From an uncultured Bacteroidota bacterium (GTDB lineage: Bacteria > Bacteroidota > Bacteroidia > 2-12-FULL-35-15): a stretch of DNA of 38,289 bases. Numbering within the stretch: the first letter of the stretch is position 1; the number at the start of each line of letters is the position of its first letter. This document shows, piece after piece, positions 32,619-38,289 of the stretch. Position numbers and translations under genes: made by a program. The stretch covers positions 1-38,289 of the forward strand of contig CAIWDF010000196.1 in assembly GCA_903911435.1 (NCBI GenBank). Direction: 5' to 3'. The notes below the pieces were generated by a model. The model was not told the origin of the DNA and made no database searches. It saw nothing but the letters and a program-made list of their open reading frames with translations.

Positions 32619-35045
32619 ATGTACGTAATAAAAAGAGATGGAAACCGAGAGTCGGTGAAGTTTGATAAAGTAACAGCTCGAATTCAGAAGCTTTGTTATG
32701 GTCTAGACCCTCATCATGTAAACCCTATTAATGTTGCCATGAAGGTGATCGAAGGAATATATGAAGGAGTAACCACCATTGAATTGGATAATCTTGCTGC
32801 CGAAACTGCCGCTTCGTTGACAACAAAACACCCCGACTATGCATTATTAGCGAGCCGCATAGCAGTTTCTAACCTTCACAAAAACACTAACAAATCGTTC
32901 TCGAAAACGATGGAAGCTTTGTATCAATTTGTGGACCCTAAAACAGGAAAAAAAGCACCGTTAATTGCTGATGATGTATTTGAAATAATACAAAAGAATG
33001 CACAAGAACTTGATTCAACCATCATCTATGATAGGGATTTTGGTTATGATTACTTTGGATTCAAAACACTAGAACGTTCGTATTTATTAAAAATAAATGG
33101 CAAGGTAGCCGAACGTCCTCAGCACATGATTATGCGTGTATCGGTGGGCATTCACAAAGACGATATTGCATCGGTTATCGAAACGTATAATTTAATGAGT
33201 GAACGCTGGTTTACACATGCTACTCCTACTTTGTTTAACGCAGGTACTCCTAAGCCTCAAATGTCTTCTTGTTTCTTATTAACCATGAAAGAGGACAGCA
33301 TTGATGGAATTTATGATACCTTAAAATCATGTGCTAAAATTTCGCAAAGTGCAGGAGGAATTGGCTTGAGTATTCACAATGTACGTGCTACTGGCTCGTA
33401 CATCAGAGGAACAAATGGCACTTCGAATGGAATTATTCCCATGTTGCGCGTATTCAACGACACCGCTCGTTACGTTGACCAAGGTGGAGGAAAACGAAAA
33501 GGTTCGTTTGCAGTTTATATCGAACCATGGCATGCCGACATCTTTGAGTTTCTAGATTTACGAAAGAATACTGGTAAGGAAGAAGCACGTGCCCGCGATT
33601 TGTTTACCGCTTTATGGACTCCCGATTTATTTATGAAACGTGTGGAAGCAAACGGTGAATGGTCTTTATTTTGCCCGAACGAAGCACCCGGCTTATCGGA
33701 ATGTTGGGGAGCCGAATTCGAGAAATTATACACTCAATATGAAACGGAAGGCCGTGCTCGCAAAACAATAAAAGCGCGTGAACTATGGACTGCTATTATT
33801 GACTCGCAAATAGAAACAGGAAACCCTTATATGTTGTACAAAGATGCATGTAACGGAAAAAGCAATCAACAAAACTTAGGAACCATCAAATCATCGAACC
33901 TGTGTACCGAAATAATGGAGTACACAGCGCCTGATGAAATAGCGGTGTGTAACCTTGCCTCCATCGCATTGCCTCGTTTTGTGGAAGGAGGAAAATTCGA
34001 CCATCAAAAATTATTCGAAGTAACCATTGCTATCACCAAAAACTTGAATAAGATTATCGACCGTAACTATTACCCAGTGGCCGAGGCACGCAATTCGAAC
34101 ATGCGTCATCGCCCAATAGGAATAGGAGTGCAAGGTCTGGCTGATGCATTTATTTTGCTTCGTTATCCATTCGATTCTCCTGAAGCCATTCAGTTGAATA
34201 AAGAAATACACGAAACCATTTATTATGCTGCAATGACAGCTAGTAAAGATTTGGCGATACAAGAAGGTCCTTACGAAACTTTCGTTGGCTCACCGGTTTC
34301 GAAAGGAATATTTCAGTTCGACATGTGGGGTGTAACTCCATCGCCACGTTGGGAATGGGATGTATTGAAAGAGGAAGTAATAAAACATGGTGTGCGCAAT
34401 AGTTTATTGCTTGCTCCGATGCCAACTGCTAGTACCTCGCAAATACTAGGTAATAACGAATGTTTCGAACCATACACTTCGAATATTTATGCTCGCAGAG
34501 TATTGTCGGGTGAATTTGCAATTGTGAATAAACACTTATTGAAAGACCTTGTAAAGCTAGGTATATGGAATGATGGATTAAAAAACAAAATCATTATTGC
34601 TAATGGTTCTGTTCAGAATATTCCTGAAATACCCGATAATATTAAAGCGTTGTATAAAACCGTTTGGGAAATCTCTCAGAAAGTCATTATCAATATGGCT
34701 GCCGACCGTGGTGCGTATATCTGTCAATCGCAATCTATGAACTTGTTTGTGCAAGACGCCAACTTTGCTAAACTTTCTTCGATGCATTTTTATGGTTGGA
34801 AAGCAGGTTTAAAAACAGGAATGTATTACCTAAGAACAAAAGCTGCAGCTGATGCCATTAAATTTACTGTAGACACATCAGTAGCTAAAGAAGTGCCAGA
34901 AGTATTGGGCAACGAAGATACCCTTGTGCTTGAGCGCCAACAACAATTGGCTGCCGACCGTCAAGCTTTGTTAGAAGCAGAAAAGATTGCACAGATTACT
35001 TGTTCTATCGACAACAAAGACGATTGTGAAGCATGTGGTAGTTAG
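32619..35045 (+). CDS. nrdA: Ribonucleoside-diphosphate reductase, large subunit (class Ia R1)
   Basis: An 808-residue catalytic subunit. The N-terminal ATP-cone (about 1-95, [22 protein letters not shown]) gives allosteric activity control. Active-site features are the first redox cysteine in [11 protein letters not shown], the NLCTEI cysteine region, the radical-transfer tyrosine pair in [11 protein letters not shown], and the phosphate-binding [20 protein letters not shown]. The C-terminal tail carries the CEAC cysteine pair that exchanges with thioredoxin or glutaredoxin. It works with NrdB encoded upstream. The start is 8 nt after the end of the right inverted-repeat arm, so its ribosome entry may be affected by that stem. 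A strong terminator lies between it and polA. Confidence 0.96.
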   Translation: MYVIKRDGNRESVKFDKVTARIQKLCYGLDPHHVNPINVAMKVIEGIYEGVTTIELDNLAAETAASLTTKHPDYALLASRIAVSNLHKNTNKSFSKTMEALYQFVDPKTGKKAPLIADDVFEIIQKNAQELDSTIIYDRDFGYDYFGFKTLERSYLLKINGKVAERPQHMIMRVSVGIHKDDIASVIETYNLMSERWFTHATPTLFNAGTPKPQMSSCFLLTMKEDSIDGIYDTLKSCAKISQSAGGIGLSIHNVRATGSYIRGTNGTSNGIIPMLRVFNDTARYVDQGGGKRKGSFAVYIEPWHADIFEFLDLRKNTGKEEARARDLFTALWTPDLFMKRVEANGEWSLFCPNEAPGLSECWGAEFEKLYTQYETEGRARKTIKARELWTAIIDSQIETGNPYMLYKDACNGKSNQQNLGTIKSSNLCTEIMEYTAPDEIAVCNLASIALPRFVEGGKFDHQKLFEVTIAITKNLNKIIDRNYYPVAEARNSNMRHRPIGIGVQGLADAFILLRYPFDSPEAIQLNKEIHETIYYAAMTASKDLAIQEGPYETFVGSPVSKGIFQFDMWGVTPSPRWEWDVLKEEVIKHGVRNSLLLAPMPTASTSQILGNNECFEPYTSNIYARRVLSGEFAIVNKHLLKDLVKLGIWNDGLKNKIIIANGSVQNIPEIPDNIKALYKTVWEISQKVIINMAADRGAYICQSQSMNLFVQDANFAKLSSMHFYGWKAGLKTGMYYLRTKAAADAIKFTVDTSVAKEVPEVLGNEDTLVLERQQQLAADRQALLEAEKIAQITCSIDNKDDCEACGS

Positions 35046-35061
35046 TAATTAGATATCCATT

Positions 35062-35106
35062 AAAAAAGAAGAGGCTGCTTTATACCAAAGCAGCCTCTTC
35101 TTTTTT
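35062..35106. terminator. Bidirectional terminator between nrdA and polA
   Basis: A 20-bp stem (35062-35081 with 35087-35106; core AGAAGAGGCTGC / GCAGCCTCTTCT) around the loop ATACC. An A run on the left and a T run on the right serve both converging genes. Confidence 0.92.
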
Positions 35107-35119
35107 TAGCTATACATTA

Positions 35120-38008
35120 TTAATGAGCTTCGAGCCAGTTTACACCCGTTCCCATTCCTACTTCCATAGGTATGGTTAATCCTGGAATGGCATTCATCAT
35201 GCGGTTTTTGATAATCGGTTTCACTTGTTCAAGTTCTTCCTTCCATACATCGAACACCAATTCATCGTGCACCTGAAGTAGCATTTTCGATTTTATATTC
35301 ATGGTGGTAAAATCTTGCTGAATATTGATCATTGCTATTTTTATCATATCGGCTGCGCTACCTTGTATAGGAGCATTAATTGCATTGCGCTCGGCAAAAC
35401 CACGCACGGTGTGGTTGTTCGAATTGATATCGCGCAGGTACCTTCGTCTGCCCATGATGGTTTCTACATATCCATTTTCGCGAGCAAGGTTGATGCTCTC
35501 GTCCATATAAGCTTTGATGCGAGGATATTTCAAGAAATAGTTTTCGATGATTTCGGCTGCTTCTTTTCGAGGAATGTTCAATCGTTCGGCTAAACCAAAA
35601 GCGGAGATGCCATAGATGATACCGAAGTTAACCATCTTGGCTCTACTACGCATATCCGAACTTACTTCGTCAAGCGAAACGTTGTACACTTTGGCAGCAG
35701 TAGCCTTATGTATGTCTTGCCCCGAAAGAAAGGCTTCTTGCATTCCTTGGTCTTTGCTCAGTTCGGCAATTATTCTCAATTCTATTTGTGAATAATCGGC
35801 AGAAAGGAGGATGTGGTTTTCATCGCGAGCAATAAATGCTTTGCGTATTTCTCTGCCTCGTGCGGTGCGAATAGGTATGTTCTGAAGGTTGGGATTATCA
35901 GAACTTAACCTGCCCGTAACAGCTACCACCTGATTGTACGAAGTATGTATTCGTCCCGTACGTGGATTGACCAGCAAAGGCAAGCTATCTACATAGGTGT
36001 TTTTCAACTTCACTAGTTCGCGGTAATCCAAAATTTTGCTCACAATCTCGTGTTTGCTTGCCAACTTCGACAGCACGTCTTCGCCTGTGGCGTATTGTCC
36101 GGTTTTGGTTTTCTTTGGTTTCTCCACTATTTTGAGCACCTCGAACAATATTTCGCCAACTTGTTTGGGCGATGAAATATTAAAAGGTGTTCCGGCAAGT
36201 TTCTGAATCTCGTCATCTGCTGTAAGTATGTCTTTCGCAAGTTCTTCCGATATTTCTTTCAATGCATTTTTGTCGAGGGCTATTCCTTCGGCTTCCATAG
36301 CCGCTAACACAGGGATGAGCGGAATCTCAATTTCTTGAAACAGCTTTGTAGTATTGGTTTGAGCAAGCATGGGCTCAAATTTGTTTTTGAGTTGAAGCGT
36401 GATGTCGGCATCTTCGGCTGCATATTCTTTTATTTCTTCCAACGGAACATCGCGCATGGAGGTTTGGTCTTTTCCTTTTTTACCTATCAATGTTTCTATC
36501 GATACTGGCGAATAATGCAGATAGGTTTCGGCTAGCACGTTCATGTTGTGGCGCATTTCGGGCTGAATGAGAAAATGCGCTACCATGGTATCGAATAGTT
36601 GACCTTTGATTTCTACTCCATACCATTTCAAAACCGATAAATCGTATTTAATGTTTTGACCAACCTTCATGATGTTGGGGTTGGCGAACAATGGTTTAAA
36701 TGCATTCACTAATTCTTGTGCTTGGGCAGCATCGGCCGGAACTGGAACATAATAGGCTTCGGAGGTTTGATAGGCAAATGACATGCCTACTAATTCTACA
36801 TTGTGCGCATCCAACCCTGTAGTTTCGGTATCGAAACAAATGCAAGGCTGAGCTGATAATTGCTGAATGAGTTGTTCTCTTTTTTCCGAAGTATCTATCA
36901 AATAATAAGTATGCGGAGTGTCGGACAGGGTAGCTACTTGCCCTATGGTTTGCTCTTCGCTTTGGGTTGATGTTTCGCCCAATTCATCATTCATCTCCTC
37001 CTCTATGGCCGCATCCGATGTTTCTTCCGCTTGTCCGAAAAGGTCGCCTTGATTGGGATTCGACTTTACCGGTTTTGCTTTTGGCTTTTCGCGCATCACA
37101 GGTTTTTCCGTCTCAGGAGCAGCAGCGTTGGTGTTGAACAATTTATCGGCCAAGTTTCTAAATTCGAGCTCGGCAAACAATTCTCGCAAGGCTTCTTTGT
37201 TAGGTTCTTCAAGCAAAAGCGCTTCTTCGTTCAGTTCCACCGGTACATCGCAAATGATGGTTGCCAACCATTTCGATTGTATGGCTTTTTCGGTATTTAA
37301 CTCTACTTTTTCTTTTAGTTTTCCTTTTAATTTATCGGTGTTCTTCAACAAATTATCAATGCTTCCAAAGTCTTTTATAAGTTGTATCGCTGTTTTTTCG
37401 CCTACACCAGGTATGCCGGGTATGTTATCCGAAGCATCGCCCATGAGGCCAAGTATGTCTATCACTTGTTCCACCTGTTGTATGTCCCATTTTTTGCAAA
37501 TTTCGGCAACACCCATTACCTCGGCACCATTGCCAAGGCGTGCAGGTTTGTACATGAATATTTTGTCGGTTACCAGCTGACCATAGTCTTTGTCGGGAGT
37601 CATCATATAGGTAACAAAACCTTTTTTCTCGGCCATTTTGGCCAAAGTACCTATCACATCATCGGCCTCGTAGCCTGCTTTTTTAATTACCGGTATGTTG
37701 AACCCTTCAATTATTTTTATAATATAAGGTATGGCAGTGCGCAGGTCTTCGGGCATTTCCTCGCGATGCGCTTTGTAATCGGCAAACTCTATGTGCCGAA
37801 CCGTTTGTTCGGGTGTGTCGAACACCACCGCTATATGCGTAGGCTTTTCTTTTTTCAACACATCGAGCAAGGTATTGGTAAAACCAAACACTGCCGAGGT
37901 ATTGAGGCCTTTGGAATTGATACGATGATTGTTGCTAAACGCAAAATAAGCACGATAGATTAATGCAAACGCATCGAGCAAAAAAAGTTTTTTTGTTGGT
38001 TCTTCCAT
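35120..38008 (-). CDS. polA: DNA polymerase I
   Basis: A 962-residue repair and Okazaki-fragment polymerase. The 5'-3' nuclease spans about 1-290 (YEADDVIGTLA, GDASDNIPGIPGVGEKTA). A low-complexity acidic linker spans about 292-360. The 3'-5' proofreading domain spans about 365-545 with all four metal ligands present: D393 and E395 (CFDTETTGLD), D456 and D533. The polymerase domain spans about 565-962: LSADYSQIELR (D738), KMVNFGIIYG (791-800) and QVHDELVFD (D915, E916). Proofreading therefore looks active, unlike in many polymerases I. A weak TACTTTTA motif lies about 26 nt before the ATG. Convergent with nrdA. The start at 38008 leaves the usual short N-terminal lead before FLLDAFALIYRAYFA. 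Confidence 0.96.
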   Translation of the reverse strand: MEEPTKKLFLLDAFALIYRAYFAFSNNHRINSKGLNTSAVFGFTNTLLDVLKKEKPTHIAVVFDTPEQTVRHIEFADYKAHREEMPEDLRTAIPYIIKIIEGFNIPVIKKAGYEADDVIGTLAKMAEKKGFVTYMMTPDKDYGQLVTDKIFMYKPARLGNGAEVMGVAEICKKWDIQQVEQVIDILGLMGDASDNIPGIPGVGEKTAIQLIKDFGSIDNLLKNTDKLKGKLKEKVELNTEKAIQSKWLATIICDVPVELNEEALLLEEPNKEALRELFAELEFRNLADKLFNTNAAAPETEKPVMREKPKAKPVKSNPNQGDLFGQAEETSDAAIEEEMNDELGETSTQSEEQTIGQVATLSDTPHTYYLIDTSEKREQLIQQLSAQPCICFDTETTGLDAHNVELVGMSFAYQTSEAYYVPVPADAAQAQELVNAFKPLFANPNIMKVGQNIKYDLSVLKWYGVEIKGQLFDTMVAHFLIQPEMRHNMNVLAETYLHYSPVSIETLIGKKGKDQTSMRDVPLEEIKEYAAEDADITLQLKNKFEPMLAQTNTTKLFQEIEIPLIPVLAAMEAEGIALDKNALKEISEELAKDILTADDEIQKLAGTPFNISSPKQVGEILFEVLKIVEKPKKTKTGQYATGEDVLSKLASKHEIVSKILDYRELVKLKNTYVDSLPLLVNPRTGRIHTSYNQVVAVTGRLSSDNPNLQNIPIRTARGREIRKAFIARDENHILLSADYSQIELRIIAELSKDQGMQEAFLSGQDIHKATAAKVYNVSLDEVSSDMRSRAKMVNFGIIYGISAFGLAERLNIPRKEAAEIIENYFLKYPRIKAYMDESINLARENGYVETIMGRRRYLRDINSNNHTVRGFAERNAINAPIQGSAADMIKIAMINIQQDFTTMNIKSKMLLQVHDELVFDVWKEELEQVKPIIKNRMMNAIPGLTIPMEVGMGTGVNWLEAH

Positions 38009-38139
38009 TTGGTTATTCGTTTTTTTAGGGTGGATAAAAGTAAGAAGAATATGTTAGTTGGAGTGTTTAAAGTTGGGAAGTTGTAAGCAAGGCAATAGCG
38101 AATAGCGAATAGGCAATCCCGAAGGGGCGAAGAACACCT

Positions 38140-38289
38140 CCTGCGATATAGCGAAGGGCATAAAAGTTTTTAGTAGCATGTCCTGCGATATAGCGGAGGG
38201 CATAAAAGTTTTTAGTGGCATGTCCTGCGATATATCGAAGGGCATAAAAGTTTTTAGTAGCATGTCCTGCGATATAGCGGAGGGCATAA
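38140..38289. repeat. 42-bp tandem repeats at the window end (at least 3.5 copies)
   Basis: Units start with CCTGCGATATAGCG at 38140, 38182, 38224 and 38266, each exactly 42 bp. The last is cut by the window. They differ at a few positions (GAAGG/GGAGG, TAGTAG/TAGTGG, ATAGCG/ATATCG). In the third unit CGATATATCG is a perfect palindrome. The minus strand stays open through the array as 14-residue repeats (MPSAISQDMLLKTF), which I read as a by-product of the period. Confidence 0.85.

Noticed and set aside
38054-38287. Minus-strand ORF of MPSAISQDMLLKTF repeats
   Set aside because: A by-product of the 42-bp period; it runs out of the array into sequence with no protein-like features.

Overview
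The window reads as chromosome of an AT-rich member of the Bacteroidetes (Bacteroidota), probably near the Flavobacteriia or a related uncultured lineage. Support comes from several lines: a giant secreted protein with a gliding-motility/type IX secretion C-terminal domain, DUF2723, DUF6427, DUF6341-like and DUF3109 families, a lipoprotein-type LptC, the coaX - outer-membrane protein - lptC - CNNM gene order, and repeated matches to the Bacteroidetes -7 promoter motif TAnnTTTG ahead of genes. Shine-Dalgarno sequences are inconspicuous and several genes seem to start with TTG or GTG.

Layout. 1-1400 (minus): LytS/LytR-type two-component pair, regulator cut by the window edge. 1542-2225: multi-pass membrane protein. 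2217-3821 (minus): LolC/E-like permease and RbfA. 3883-5727: MsbA-like ABC exporter. 5900-8304: phosphate operon (DUF47/PhoU-like protein and Pit transporter) preceded by 11-bp TTAAC repeats that resemble a Pho box. 8305-8945: non-coding, with two terminators and a 21-bp repeat array. 8946-10653 (minus): DUF6427 protein and PurQ; 10735-10920 is a divergent small membrane protein. 11047-15591: HEAT protein, then (minus) polysaccharide deacetylase and a 1037-residue DUF2723 membrane glycosyltransferase-like protein. 15749-15821: tRNA-Gln. 15964-21001: a secreted protein, then the coaX - OMP - lptC - small membrane protein - CNNM cluster. 21002-21933: a non-coding repeat-rich stretch. 21934-27663: small secreted protein and the giant T9SS substrate. 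27675-30005 (minus): WG-repeat protein and a MacB/LolCDE-like ABC pair. 30192-35045: DUF3109 protein, then nrdB and nrdA separated by an inserted four-helix-bundle (S23/IVP) gene. 35120-38008 (minus): polA. 38140 to the end: 42-bp tandem repeats.

The most notable structures are not ordinary genes. (1) The four-helix-bundle gene between nrdB and nrdA is bounded by 25-bp inverted repeats (23/25 complementary) that start 2 nt after the nrdB stop and end 8 nt before the nrdA start, like a 23S rRNA intervening sequence transplanted into an mRNA. (2) Non-coding arrays have periods of 21, 42 and 42 bp, all multiples of two DNA helical turns; one of them is closed by a 16-bp perfect inverted repeat. 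(3) A Pho-box-like array precedes the phosphate operon. (4) In several cases the -7 motif lies only 4-5 nt from the ATG, which implies leaderless transcripts.

All calls come from reading the sequence and recalled family knowledge; no database search was run.
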